This document shows positions 25,245-34,570 of a stretch of DNA of 64,000 nucleotides, one piece after another. Source of the stretch: JADCCX01 sp031431475 (GTDB lineage Bacteria; Pseudomonadota; Alphaproteobacteria; Rhizobiales; Beijerinckiaceae); contig JANPDL010000021.1 of NCBI GenBank assembly GCA_031431475.1, forward strand, positions 121,396-185,395, in the 5' to 3' direction. Below the pieces are notes generated by a model. The model searched no databases. It saw only the letters and a list, made by a program, of their open reading frames with translations, and was not told the origin of the DNA. Numbering within the stretch: the stretch's first letter is position 1; every line of letters begins with the position of its first letter. Made by a program: the position numbers and the translations under genes.

Positions 25245-26446
25245 GTTACAGCGGTCGAGACTATATAGACCAGCAGGAACACACCGGTCAGCTGCAGTGC
25301 CCAGACCTCGAAATCGCGAATCTGTGTGAGCAAAGCTGTCATCAGCGACAATTTAAGCACGGCCAGAATAGCCAGCAGTGTAGCGCGCGTAACGACCCTT
25401 TCACGAGCATAAAGCAGTTCGCCCTGGTACTCTACGAGGTTTCGCAGCGCCGGAATCGCCAGCATCAGCAGCAGATAAGGTGCAACCTGCTCGACATTCC
25501 TGCCTAGAAGACCTGGATGCATCCAGAGCAGGATGATGAAAGCCAGCATCCCTGCAGTCGAGACTATGGCGATCAACCCCTCGATCACTGCGCGGCGGCT
25601 GAACCCGCCGATCACCGCGCCATCCCGCATCATGCGCTGCACCAGCATCTGGTTGAAGCTGCGGATGGGCACCGCCGTCAGATCGATCAGCCGCATCGCG
25701 ATGGCATAGAGCCCCGCCGTCCGGTCTCCCGCCATGGTGAGGACCAGCAGCTTGTCGAGTTCGGACTGCACATAGAACGTCAGTTCTGAGAGCGCCGCCG
25801 TAACGGCATCGCGCATGCGGCGGGGATACAGTCGCCAGGCGAAGCGCAAGCGAAGTCTGGGCGCGAACGTCACCAATGCAACAGCCAAAGTGACAGCGTT
25901 TGCAAGGGTATAGAAGACAATCCAGCTTTCCAGCCCACGCCAGGGCAGCAAGAAGAACGCGATGGCCGCCAGTGTGCGGATTCCTGATCCGATGATCACA
26001 AGCGTCGCGGCGCGTCCGAACCGGGACAAGCCGTTCAACTGGATCACGACATACTCCACCACACGCCACCCAATAACTTCGCAGGCAATGATCGCCAGGA
26101 ACCAGCCGAGTTCAATACGTCCGGAGAACACCAGTGCATGCACAGCAACCGCAGCAACAAGGATAAACGGCAGGGAAATCACCGCGAAGGCAAACAATCC
26201 CGCGACATACACCCCCAGCAAGCGCGGCTTGACAGTGGCGACGCGGTAAACTGGCGAAATGAACCCGAACGCCATGAGCCGGGACAATACGAGTCCCACA
26301 GCAGAAGCCGATGCAAAAATGCCGAACTCACCAAGGGTCAGGACATTGGCGACAATGAGGAAATAGACGACGGAGATCACCAGACGTCCGAAAACACCCG
26401 AGGTGATCGTCAGGTAATCCAGAATGGTTTTGCGCTGCAGGGGCAT
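25214..26446 (-). CDS. Polysaccharide flippase (Wzx/MATE-like)
   Basis: Integral membrane protein, 410 aa, with about 12 hydrophobic helices and the layout of O-antigen/exopolysaccharide repeat-unit flippases (FGIFASASAVGLVLSRLMAF near residue 40, then ELTFYVQSELDKLLVLTMAG in the middle). It would move lipid-linked oligosaccharide units across the inner membrane. The start MPLQRKTILDYLTI gives the expected short N-terminus; an upstream start adding seven residues is also possible. It ends inside the 3' end of the convergent DUF6492 gene. Confidence 0.85.
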   Translation of the reverse strand: MPLQRKTILDYLTITSGVFGRLVISVVYFLIVANVLTLGEFGIFASASAVGLVLSRLMAFGFISPVYRVATVKPRLLGVYVAGLFAFAVISLPFILVAAVAVHALVFSGRIELGWFLAIIACEVIGWRVVEYVVIQLNGLSRFGRAATLVIIGSGIRTLAAIAFFLLPWRGLESWIVFYTLANAVTLAVALVTFAPRLRLRFAWRLYPRRMRDAVTAALSELTFYVQSELDKLLVLTMAGDRTAGLYAIAMRLIDLTAVPIRSFNQMLVQRMMRDGAVIGGFSRRAVIEGLIAIVSTAGMLAFIILLWMHPGLLGRNVEQVAPYLLLMLAIPALRNLVEYQGELLYARERVVTRATLLAILAVLKLSLMTALLTQIRDFEVWALQLTGVFLLVYIVSTAVTYRALARPER

Positions 26447-26545
26447 TACCCGGCACGATAGCGTCATCCTGTTAGGGTTCAATGAACGCAAGCTTTGCCG
26501 TTTATGGGCCATATCGCGTATAAATGGCTGATCCACGGAGGGATG

Positions 26546-27607
26546 ATGCAAACTTTCGATCTGTCGCGACGCACCACAATGACCGGCCTTGCAGTAACCG
26601 GGCTGGCAGCATCCCTTGGCGGCGCATCGGCCCAGCCGAAGCGCATCCGCTATGGTGCGGCCGCGATGAAGGAGAACTTTCTGGAGGATCCGCTCTACCG
26701 CGACGCCCTCGTCAAGCACTGCGACATCATCGTGCCGATGAATGATCTGAAATGGGAGGCGCTCAGGCCAACGCGGGAGCAATTCAATTTCAGCGATGCG
26801 GACCGGATCATAAGCTTCGCCAGAAACAACGGCAAGGATGTGCGTGGGCATGCACTATGCTGGTATGGCGGAATGCCAGGATGGACGAAAGGCTTAGCAA
26901 CGCGCAAGGAAGCTGAAAGTGAGCTTCGCAAGCACGTCGAGGTAGTCGTTGCGCGCTATCGCGGACAAATCCCGTCCTGGGATGTCGTGAACGAAGCAAT
27001 CGCGCATGATCCGGCAAAACAAGGGATATGGCGAGACACGATCTGGAACAAACTGCTGGGGCCTGAACATATAGACATCGCGTTCAGCACGGCAGCGCAG
27101 GCCGATCCGAAGGCAGAACTCGTCTACAACGATTATGATCTCGAAAATACCGGCGAGCGGCAAAGCCTGCGCCGCCAGCATGTTTTGGCGCTGGTGCGCA
27201 GACTGCAGGACAAGAGGATCCCCATCCACGCCATCGGTTTTCAGGCGCATCTCTATGCAGAACAGGCGATCGACAGTGATGGCATCGGGCAATTCGTCAA
27301 GCAGCTCAAGGCTTTGGGCATCAAGACGCATGTGACAGAACTGGACGTCATAGACTGGCGATTGCCCGGTCCACCGCAGGAGCGCGACGAGGTCGCCGCG
27401 AAGCATGTGAAGGTGTTTCTTGACGCACTCAACGGTGCGGGAGGGCTCGAAACCATCATCACCTGGGGTATCACGGATCGTTACAGCTGGATTCCCGAAC
27501 ATTTCAAGCGAAACGACAAGCTGCCGAATCGTCCGCTGCCGCTCGACAGCGACTATCGCCCCAAGCCGATGATGCGCGTGATCGATGATTTTCGCCGCAT
27601 CGGTTGA
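26546..27607 (+). CDS. Exported glycoside hydrolase family 10 (endo-1,4-beta-xylanase type)
   Basis: A 353-aa single-domain GH10 enzyme with a twin-arginine-like signal (LSRRTTMTGLAVTG). Catalytic residues are in place: acid/base Glu150 in WDVVNE and nucleophile Glu265 in HVTELD; RGHALCWYG corresponds to the conserved GHTLVWH block, with Tyr in place of His. It has no carbohydrate-binding module. GGAGG lies just before a double ATG; the second ATG is better spaced. Embedded in a polysaccharide cluster, it may trim the cell's own exopolysaccharide instead of plant xylan, which is inference. Confidence 0.9.
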   Translation: MQTFDLSRRTTMTGLAVTGLAASLGGASAQPKRIRYGAAAMKENFLEDPLYRDALVKHCDIIVPMNDLKWEALRPTREQFNFSDADRIISFARNNGKDVRGHALCWYGGMPGWTKGLATRKEAESELRKHVEVVVARYRGQIPSWDVVNEAIAHDPAKQGIWRDTIWNKLLGPEHIDIAFSTAAQADPKAELVYNDYDLENTGERQSLRRQHVLALVRRLQDKRIPIHAIGFQAHLYAEQAIDSDGIGQFVKQLKALGIKTHVTELDVIDWRLPGPPQERDEVAAKHVKVFLDALNGAGGLETIITWGITDRYSWIPEHFKRNDKLPNRPLPLDSDYRPKPMMRVIDDFRRIG

Positions 27608-27769
27608 TTGCGCCGTTTTCCCGCGCAAATTCAGCCGCATGAGCCTGAAACACGACTTATGGTAAACGAAACCTTAGGAACTTTTTGGCAGGATCAGGCA
27701 CGTAATTATTCAACCTGAATTTGCTGCTTTTAGTGCAGTTGTATCGCCAGCATCGGTCCGCTTGTCTGC

Positions 27770-29374
27770 ATGTTCCAGTACGATCGCCAAAGCGCAATGC
27801 AGGAAACGTCCCGCCCGTCCATGGCCGGGACGGATACTGGCCTTGCAGCAATCCCGGCAGCACTCTGGCGGCGCAAGTGGTGGCCGGTGCTGCTGTCCAT
27901 CCTGTTTGCGGGATTAGCCGTCGCCTACAGCCTGACATTGTCGGACCGCTACCAGGCCTTCTCGCAGGTGCTGATCGATCCGCGCGAGCTGCGCGCATTG
28001 GTCAACGAGGTTTCGCCCAACAACCTGAACAGTGATTCTACCACAGCCTATATCGAGAGCCAGTCGCGAATCATTTCCTCCAACAACATGTTGCGGCGAA
28101 TCGTGGATCGCGAGGGCCTGGCGCGCGATCCGGAATACTCCGGAACAGGCGGATACCTTTCCCGGCTGTTTCCGACGCCAGGTGACGGCGACCGGACGCA
28201 GCGTATCGTCGAACAACTCGGCCGCAATCTCTGGGTCAAGCGTGGCGAGCGCACCTTTATCGTCGATATCGCCGTTTCGGCCTCGACGCCGGAAAAGGCG
28301 GCCAGACTGTCAAACGCCTTTGCGGCAGCGTATTTGGAGGATCAGGCCAATGCGCGCTCGGAGGTCAACCGCCGGGTCAGCAGCAACCTGACGGGGCGCC
28401 TCAACGAGCTGCGCGACAGCGTCCGTGCGTCCGAGGAAAAGATCGAGGCCTACAAGAACCAGAAGAATATCGTTGGTGCCAGCGGCAAGTTGGTGACAGA
28501 GGAGCAGCTTGCCGCCGTGAACAGCCAGCTCGCTTTCGCACGCTCCCGCGCATCCGATGCCAAGGCCAAGCTTGACCAGCTCGACAGCGTGCGCGGGCAG
28601 CAGGCCGAGCGCGGTGCGTTGCCCGAGGCCATCAACTCGCAGACACTTGGCCTGTTGCGCCAGCAGCTGGGTGAAGCGCAGCGCAAGGCCGTCAATCTCG
28701 GCACCTCGCTCGGGCCAATGCACCCGGAGTACCTGGCCGCACAATCCACCTTGCGCGATGCGCAGCGCGCGGTAGCGGATGAAATTACCCGCATTCGCTC
28801 CGCCGCACGGGCCGAGTTTGACCGAGCCGTCGGCAACGAGAAGACGCTGCAGGCACAGGTCGAAAGCCTGAAGAAGGACACGCTGTCCACCAGTCGCGAC
28901 ACTGTGCAATTACGCGAGCTGGAGCGCGAACTGGAGGCCAACCGCGCGGTCTATCAATCCTTCCTGCAACGCGCCCGCGAAACTGGCGAGCAGGAACGCG
29001 TCGATACGACCAATGCCCGCATCATTGCCACGGCTGTTCCGCCAATTGACAAGTCAGGACCGCCAAAACGGCTGATCGTGGTGGGAGCGGCAGCGGGCGG
29101 ATTCGCGCTTGGCTTAGTGTTGGCGCTTCTGGCGGAACTCGCGACGGTGATGGAGCGTCGGCGCGAACACAGGGAAGCGATAGCTGCATCACCAGAGGCA
29201 GCCGCAGCTTCACAGCCCGATCATTCGAACCTCAGGCAGGCTGTTCAGCAGCCCGACAGAGCAACTGTGGCCGCACAACAGCCTCGCCCCTCGGCCAACG
29301 ATGACCTCCTGCGAATGCTCAGGATGCTCGGACAACTGGAGAAGGCGATTCAGCAAAACGGTATGCCGCGGTAA
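27770..29374 (+). CDS. Polysaccharide chain-length/export protein (Wzz/GumC-type, no kinase domain)
   Basis: A 534-aa inner-membrane polysaccharide co-polymerase. The first helix (WPVLLSILFAGLAVAYSL) is near residue 45, followed by a long periplasmic coiled-coil region of about 350 residues. The second helix (LIVVGAAAGGFALGLVLALL) is near residue 425, and a Gln/Ala-rich cytoplasmic tail of roughly 85 residues follows. The tail lacks the Walker motifs of a BY-kinase, so a separate kinase would be needed. The exact start is uncertain: no good ribosome binding site precedes the first ATG. The 3' end overlaps the convergent polymerase gene by 56 bp. Confidence 0.87.
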   Translation: MFQYDRQSAMQETSRPSMAGTDTGLAAIPAALWRRKWWPVLLSILFAGLAVAYSLTLSDRYQAFSQVLIDPRELRALVNEVSPNNLNSDSTTAYIESQSRIISSNNMLRRIVDREGLARDPEYSGTGGYLSRLFPTPGDGDRTQRIVEQLGRNLWVKRGERTFIVDIAVSASTPEKAARLSNAFAAAYLEDQANARSEVNRRVSSNLTGRLNELRDSVRASEEKIEAYKNQKNIVGASGKLVTEEQLAAVNSQLAFARSRASDAKAKLDQLDSVRGQQAERGALPEAINSQTLGLLRQQLGEAQRKAVNLGTSLGPMHPEYLAAQSTLRDAQRAVADEITRIRSAARAEFDRAVGNEKTLQAQVESLKKDTLSTSRDTVQLRELERELEANRAVYQSFLQRARETGEQERVDTTNARIIATAVPPIDKSGPPKRLIVVGAAAGGFALGLVLALLAELATVMERRREHREAIAASPEAAAASQPDHSNLRQAVQQPDRATVAAQQPRPSANDDLLRMLRMLGQLEKAIQQNGMPR

Positions 29375-30656
29375 ACCGCAGTCCCAGCACCGCAATCAGC
29401 AGCGTGAACCAGACCGGGTCTGCCCGCCGGAAATAGTATGTCTCAAGACACATGCCGAGCGAGATGAAAATCAGGATCGATAGGAACATCGTCGCCAGCT
29501 TGCGATTGTTCTCTGTCGGCTTGCACATGTGGTAGTCGATCACCGGCTTTAGCAGGAAGATATAGAATACCAACAGCAGGCCGGGGATACCGGTTGTGAG
29601 CGCCACATCGAGATAGCTGTTATGTCCGTGTATGATTTTCTCCACGGCCCAGGCCAGCTCAAGACGGGATTCCCCCTGCAGTGTCGTTGATGTCTGCCAG
29701 AATCCCTCGAAGCCATATCCAGTCCAAGGGTGTTCGGCGAGCTTCTCGAACCCGTATCGCCAGATATCGAAGCGCCCCGTGAACGTCGGATCCTTCATCA
29801 CCAGTTTGTTGAATTCCGCAATCTCGGGAACCAGCGCGCCGCCCAGCGTCAGGATCAGCAGCAGCACGACGGGACCAAGGCACAGGATCAGCCGCATACC
29901 GAGCGACGGAATGCGCTCCGCAAGATAACCCAAGAGCATGGCCAGCGGCAGCAGCCCCAGCGCAGTTTTCGATTTTGTGAAATACAGAAAGACAACACCG
30001 CCGACGAGTAACGCAACGCCAATCCAGCGCCTGCCGATCCTCAGCGCGTAAAGTCCCATGATGGCGAATGTGGCCATCGCCGCGCCAGCAATGTTCTTGT
30101 GGTCGTAATGGCCTTTCCATGAGCCCGCATGCTCAGGCTCGAACGGATCGAAGTCTGTATGCTTGCCGAGATTCGGCAGGGCGATCACGCCGAAATAGGC
30201 CATCCCCATGACGGCAAGCGCGCATCCAAGCAGCAGATTCTGGAACTGTGAAAAGCGCAGGGGAAGCACGAAAAGACTGGCGGCCAACACCATGATAACG
30301 CCTGTGAAAGCGAAGGCCCGAAAAGAGATCGCCAGTTGCGTTGACTGCATCACCGAAGCCGACAACCACAGGAAAAGCACGACATAAGAAGGCTGCAGCA
30401 AGGGCCGCATTGCGCGATGGTCGGCGAACCAAGCACCCAGCATGGCAGCAACTGCAAGGCCGGAGAATGTCAATTGATTCAAAAGATCAGCGGCAGGAAC
30501 TGTACCATCACTCGGTGCGGTCCAGAACGGTCGGGTCGAAATCCAGACAGCCAGCAGGATCGCTACGAACACGACCTGCCGAAAGACATCCCGCACATGC
30601 CGCTCGTTGTCCGGCCCGGCGGCCCAGGATTCGAATTCCTGTCGGATTAGCGACAT
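29319..30656 (-). CDS. O-antigen ligase/polymerase (Wzy/WaaL-like)
   Basis: A 445-aa membrane protein with about 11 helices and a large periplasmic loop holding the Wzy_C-type motif (WRYGFEKLAEHPWTGYGFEG, then IHGHNSYLDVALTTGIPG). The histidine and asparagine of HGHNSYLD are the conserved feature of this superfamily. It polymerises or ligates lipid-linked glycans. It follows the GT2 gene after 26 bp and is probably transcribed with it. Confidence 0.88.
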   Translation of the reverse strand: MSLIRQEFESWAAGPDNERHVRDVFRQVVFVAILLAVWISTRPFWTAPSDGTVPAADLLNQLTFSGLAVAAMLGAWFADHRAMRPLLQPSYVVLFLWLSASVMQSTQLAISFRAFAFTGVIMVLAASLFVLPLRFSQFQNLLLGCALAVMGMAYFGVIALPNLGKHTDFDPFEPEHAGSWKGHYDHKNIAGAAMATFAIMGLYALRIGRRWIGVALLVGGVVFLYFTKSKTALGLLPLAMLLGYLAERIPSLGMRLILCLGPVVLLLILTLGGALVPEIAEFNKLVMKDPTFTGRFDIWRYGFEKLAEHPWTGYGFEGFWQTSTTLQGESRLELAWAVEKIIHGHNSYLDVALTTGIPGLLLVFYIFLLKPVIDYHMCKPTENNRKLATMFLSILIFISLGMCLETYYFRRADPVWFTLLIAVLGLRFTAAYRFAESPSPVVRAS

Positions 30657-30682
30657 CGGCCAACCATCGAATCTGGCTCCGC

Positions 30683-31690
30683 CTAGTTTTTCTCAGGTTC
30701 GCGGTATTGCTCGATCTTATAGTCGAATTCGGCGAGAATCCGTCCAGCGGCGACCATCATGTGATAGCAGCCGATGTAGAAGGAGCCGGTCTTCCACCAG
30801 AGAGCTGGCAGGCGGAAGGGCGAGGCGGCGAGAAGGACTAAGCTCTTGGCAACCACACGGATGCGGCCTGCCAGGCCGGGATGCTGCTTGTGTTGAATAT
30901 TAGAAGAGATCAGCCCGTTCCTGACAGAACGGGCCGTGATCCAGCGGCGCTCGGTGCGCCGCGCCGGAACCGTTTCGTGAACCAGTGCATCTACGCACCA
31001 GTGGAAGCTGAAACCTTTCTCACGGCAGCGCGTGAAGAAATCGGAATCGCCTCCACCAAGGAAATTGTAACGCTCGTCCAGCCAGGGCGGACCCATCGCC
31101 TTCAGCACCGAAATTGCAATGAGGCAATTGCCCGTGCTCGTGATCATTGTCGTCGACCCACTGCTTGCGTGGGCTGGACGGAAAACCGGATGCGCACCGA
31201 AACGCTTGCCTGCGTTGGCATCTTCAAACACCGGAGAATGAGGACCACCGACGATATCAGCCTGGAAATTTTCGCCTGATGCGACAAGGCACTCGAGCCA
31301 GTCCGGCACAGCCACTTCATCGTCATCGATGATCGCTATGTGCGTGAGATTGGGAAAGGTCGCCATCGCCTTGGCGAAGCCAGCGTTGTAGGCATTGCAG
31401 TTGCCATGGCGCGGTTCTGCAATGGCGAGGCCACGCGCCTGACCGCAGGCAAACATCGCTTCCGCAACACGAAGGCCCTGGCTTCCCTCAACGTGGTTCT
31501 CAACAACGACAGCGGCGAACGACCGGCTGGTCTTCTGGGCCGCCACAGATGCCAGCGTCACCGCCAGATGCTCCGGCCGCTTGAAGGTCGGGATGATAAC
31601 GGCAATACGCACATCCGCATTGTCCAGCGACGGTTGGCTGGAATCGCGGGAGGACTGCGTTGAATCTGCAGGGATGGCGTCGGCTAGCAT
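30683..31690 (-). CDS. Glycosyltransferase family 2
   Basis: A 335-aa GT-A transferase. RIAVIIPTFKRPEHLAVTL opens the nucleotide-sugar domain, HIAIIDDDEVAVPDW supplies the DxD metal site, and FLGGGDSDFFTRCREKG is the acceptor-side ED-like motif. A C-terminal amphipathic or hydrophobic stretch may attach it to the membrane. It probably starts MLADAIPADS, though a later start nearer RIAVII cannot be excluded. Together with the polymerase gene it forms a two-gene minus-strand unit. Confidence 0.88.
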   Translation of the reverse strand: MLADAIPADSTQSSRDSSQPSLDNADVRIAVIIPTFKRPEHLAVTLASVAAQKTSRSFAAVVVENHVEGSQGLRVAEAMFACGQARGLAIAEPRHGNCNAYNAGFAKAMATFPNLTHIAIIDDDEVAVPDWLECLVASGENFQADIVGGPHSPVFEDANAGKRFGAHPVFRPAHASSGSTTMITSTGNCLIAISVLKAMGPPWLDERYNFLGGGDSDFFTRCREKGFSFHWCVDALVHETVPARRTERRWITARSVRNGLISSNIQHKQHPGLAGRIRVVAKSLVLLAASPFRLPALWWKTGSFYIGCYHMMVAAGRILAEFDYKIEQYREPEKN

Positions 31691-31808
31691 TCCTTTGCTT
31701 TAACCCACATTGCCTCCGCAACCTAGTATTCCGCCGGGTTAAGGTTTACGACTCAAAGCGTTGCGGCTGTGTTGGTCGGCAACGATTCGCCGCCTGCCCC
31801 CTGACGAG

Positions 31809-32963
31809 ATGCGCCTCGCCTTCATCACCTCCCTTTTGCCGACCGGAAGGCCCGATACCGGCTTCGAGATCGCCAATTCCTGCGTGATCGACGCATTGCG
31901 GGATGCCGGATGCACAGTCACGCTCTTCGGCTTTCTGCGCAGTGACGAGACAGCGGAGCCACCTGCTGGATCGATTGTCCTCGACCGTATGGTCATTGAA
32001 AACGCCGTAGCCACGCGCGGCCAGAAACTGCGCTGGTTGGCCGACAGCTTTCGCCGCAACTTGCCTGTGATCTCTACCAAACTGGCCGCTTTCGGTGAGG
32101 CACGGCTGCGCGAAATCATCGACGGACATGGCCCGTTCGATGCCTACGTGATCAACAGCGCGCCGGTGGCAGGCGCATTTCCTTCACTACTCGAAAAACC
32201 GTCGATTCTGGTCGCGCACAATGTCGAGCATGCTTCCGCGCGCGAGAATGCTTCCAGCGCAGGAGGCTTGACCGGCAGACTCTACTGGCGTGAGTCCCGT
32301 CTGCTAGAGCAAGCAGAGCATCGCGCATTGGCGGCTGCCAAGTTCATCTGGTGCTTCTCGCAGGAAGATCGCGAAGGCTTTGGCATGGACATCGATTCCA
32401 AATCCGCCGTCCTGCCCTTGCTGACGCCCGTGGTGGCGAAACTTCCCGAGACAGAGCCCGCGTATGATATCGGCCTGATCGGGACATGGACCTGGCAACC
32501 CAACCTCGTCGGCCTGCACTGGTTCCTGGACGAAGTTGTGCCTAACCTGTCTACGAACATGTCCATTGCAGTGGCCGGGCGGCTCCCCGCAGGCTTCCAG
32601 ACCAGCCACGGGTATGTCAGCCTGCTCGGGCGCGTGCCGGATGCCACAGACTTCGTGGCCTCGGCCCGCACCATCGCGCTCACCAGCCGCAACGGTACCG
32701 GCATCCAGTTGAAAACCATCGAGACGTTCCAGTTGGGCAAACCGGCGGTGGCCACCAGATCCTCGATCCGGGGCCTGAGCCAGTTGCCGACGAACTGCCT
32801 TGTGGCGGATGATGCCAAAGGCTTTGCAGCCGCGCTGACCAAGCTGGTGTGGGATGTGCGTGCCGAAAGAACGCAGATGGCGGATGGCAGCGCTTTTATC
32901 GCGCGGCAGAAGAAGGGCATGCGGGAAGCGGTGAAGCTGGGGTTGCAGGCGATAAAACGTTAA
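31809..32963 (+). CDS. Glycosyltransferase, GT4-like (GT-B fold)
   Basis: A 384-aa GT-B transferase. It starts MRLAFITSLLPTGRPDTGF, the usual first strand and loop. VAHNVEHASARE in the middle and IGTWTWQPNLVGLHWFLDEV are typical of the GT4 set related to sulfoquinovosyl/mannosyl transferases. The C-terminal donor domain contains NGTGIQLKTIETFQLGKPAV. The chosen ATG fits this start. Its stop codon overlaps that of the ABC ATPase gene on the other strand through a shared TTAA. Confidence 0.85.
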   Translation: MRLAFITSLLPTGRPDTGFEIANSCVIDALRDAGCTVTLFGFLRSDETAEPPAGSIVLDRMVIENAVATRGQKLRWLADSFRRNLPVISTKLAAFGEARLREIIDGHGPFDAYVINSAPVAGAFPSLLEKPSILVAHNVEHASARENASSAGGLTGRLYWRESRLLEQAEHRALAAAKFIWCFSQEDREGFGMDIDSKSAVLPLLTPVVAKLPETEPAYDIGLIGTWTWQPNLVGLHWFLDEVVPNLSTNMSIAVAGRLPAGFQTSHGYVSLLGRVPDATDFVASARTIALTSRNGTGIQLKTIETFQLGKPAVATRSSIRGLSQLPTNCLVADDAKGFAAALTKLVWDVRAERTQMADGSAFIARQKKGMREAVKLGLQAIKR

Positions 32964-34570
32964 CGCCGCGTCCCTTCCCAGCCAACGCCCGGGATCGCAT
33001 CGATTAGCGCACGCGTGTAAGCATGCTGCGGACTGCCAAAAATCGCCATCGGCGTCCCCATTTCCACGATCTCGCCGTAACGCATCACCGCGATCCGGTC
33101 CGCAATCTCGGAAGCCACACGCAGGTCATGCGTGATGAACAGCATCGTGAGGTTCATCCGCGCCTTCATATCGGCGATAAGCTTGAGCACCTGCGCCTGA
33201 ACCGACACATCAAGCGCTGACACCGGCTCATCCGCGATCAGCAGTTCCGGCTCAAGCGCCAATGCGCGAGCAAGGCCGATGCGCTGGCGCTGGCCGCCAG
33301 AGAATTCATGCGGAAACCGCGAGATCGATGCAGGATCTAGCCCGACCAGAGCCAACAATTCTTTGGCTTTTCCCATCGCCTCCGACCGCGCCATGCCGTG
33401 CGTCACAGGCCCTTCCGCGATGATCTCGCCCACGCGCTTGCGCGGATTGAGTGAGGCAAACGGGTCCTGAAACACCATCTGGATCTGCCGCCGGAGCGGC
33501 TTGAACTCCGCTTGCGAAATACCCGTGATCTCGCGTCCATCCACATGAATCGTGCCACCCGTCGGCTCGATCAGGCGGACGATGCAGCGCGCCAGCGTGG
33601 ATTTGCCCGAACCGGATTCACCCACAAGCGCCAGTGTTTCGCCCCGCGCCAGAGTGAGGCTCGCCTCTTTCACGGCATGCACCGGTGTCTTCTTCGCAAA
33701 CAACCCGCCGCGCCAGTATGTCTTGGAAACACGGTCGATCTGGAGAAGCGGCGGCGTATTCACCGTAACTTTCTTGCGCATCGCAAGGCGCGGCACGGCA
33801 TCGATCAGCTTGCGCGTATAAGGATGCTGCGGGTTGTCCAGCACAGCGTCCCGCGTGCCAAGCTCCACGATCTTGCCGTGCTGCATCACGGCGATGCGAT
33901 CCGCGATCTCGGCCACAACACCGAAATCATGGGTGACGAAGAGAATGCCTGTACCCTGGTTCTGCTGCAGATCGCGAATGAGCACGAGGATCTGCGCCTG
34001 TGTCGTGACATCCAGCGCTGTCGTCGGCTCGTCACAGATCAGGATCGACGGTTTCAGCGCCAGCGCCATGGCAATCATCACGCGCTGTCGCTGACCGCCA
34101 GAGAGCCGGAACGGATAGGCATCCACCGTCTGCTCCGGCGAGGGAATGCCGACCTCGGTCAACAGTTCGATGGCGCGGACGCGGCGACTCGCCGGATTGC
34201 CCTCGCCATGCGCTTCCAGCACTTCGGCGATCTGCTTGCCCACCGGCATGATCGGGTTCAGCGCCGTCATCGGCTCCTGAAAGATCATGGCGATGTCCTT
34301 GCCACGGATGGCGCGCATCCCCTCTTTCGACAGCTTGAGCAGATCGTGTCCACCGAATGTGATCGAGCCCTTCACCGCAGGCAGACGCTTCGGCAACAGC
34401 CCCATGATCGCAGATGCCGAGATCGATTTGCCGGAACCGGATTCGCCCACGATGCAGAGGATTTCGCCCTTCGCGAGGGTGAACGAGATATCCTCAACCG
34501 CATGCGGTCGATCACCGCCGCGCGGCAAGGCGACCGACAGCCCATCAACCGTTAGCAAAGCATCGCTCAT
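32960..34570 (-). CDS. Peptide/nickel-type ABC transporter ATPase, two fused ATP-binding domains
   Basis: A 536-aa fusion of the DppD-like and DppF-like ATPases that energise one importer. Walker A GESGSGKSISA near residue 40 and GESGSGKSTLA near 320 are each followed by a signature (LSGGQRQRVMIA, FSGGQRQRIGLA) and Walker B. The start MSDALLTVDGLSV overlaps the stop of the permease gene by four bases (ATGA). An upstream in-frame extension lies inside the permease gene and is unlikely. Last gene of a binding protein-permease-permease-ATPase operon. Confidence 0.93.
   Translation of the reverse strand: MSDALLTVDGLSVALPRGGDRPHAVEDISFTLAKGEILCIVGESGSGKSISASAIMGLLPKRLPAVKGSITFGGHDLLKLSKEGMRAIRGKDIAMIFQEPMTALNPIMPVGKQIAEVLEAHGEGNPASRRVRAIELLTEVGIPSPEQTVDAYPFRLSGGQRQRVMIAMALALKPSILICDEPTTALDVTTQAQILVLIRDLQQNQGTGILFVTHDFGVVAEIADRIAVMQHGKIVELGTRDAVLDNPQHPYTRKLIDAVPRLAMRKKVTVNTPPLLQIDRVSKTYWRGGLFAKKTPVHAVKEASLTLARGETLALVGESGSGKSTLARCIVRLIEPTGGTIHVDGREITGISQAEFKPLRRQIQMVFQDPFASLNPRKRVGEIIAEGPVTHGMARSEAMGKAKELLALVGLDPASISRFPHEFSGGQRQRIGLARALALEPELLIADEPVSALDVSVQAQVLKLIADMKARMNLTMLFITHDLRVASEIADRIAVMRYGEIVEMGTPMAIFGSPQHAYTRALIDAIPGVGWEGTRR

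Noticed and set aside
33512..34555. 347-codon plus-strand open frame opposite the fused ABC ATPase
   Set aside because: Same antisense artefact; Walker and signature motifs are on the minus strand.
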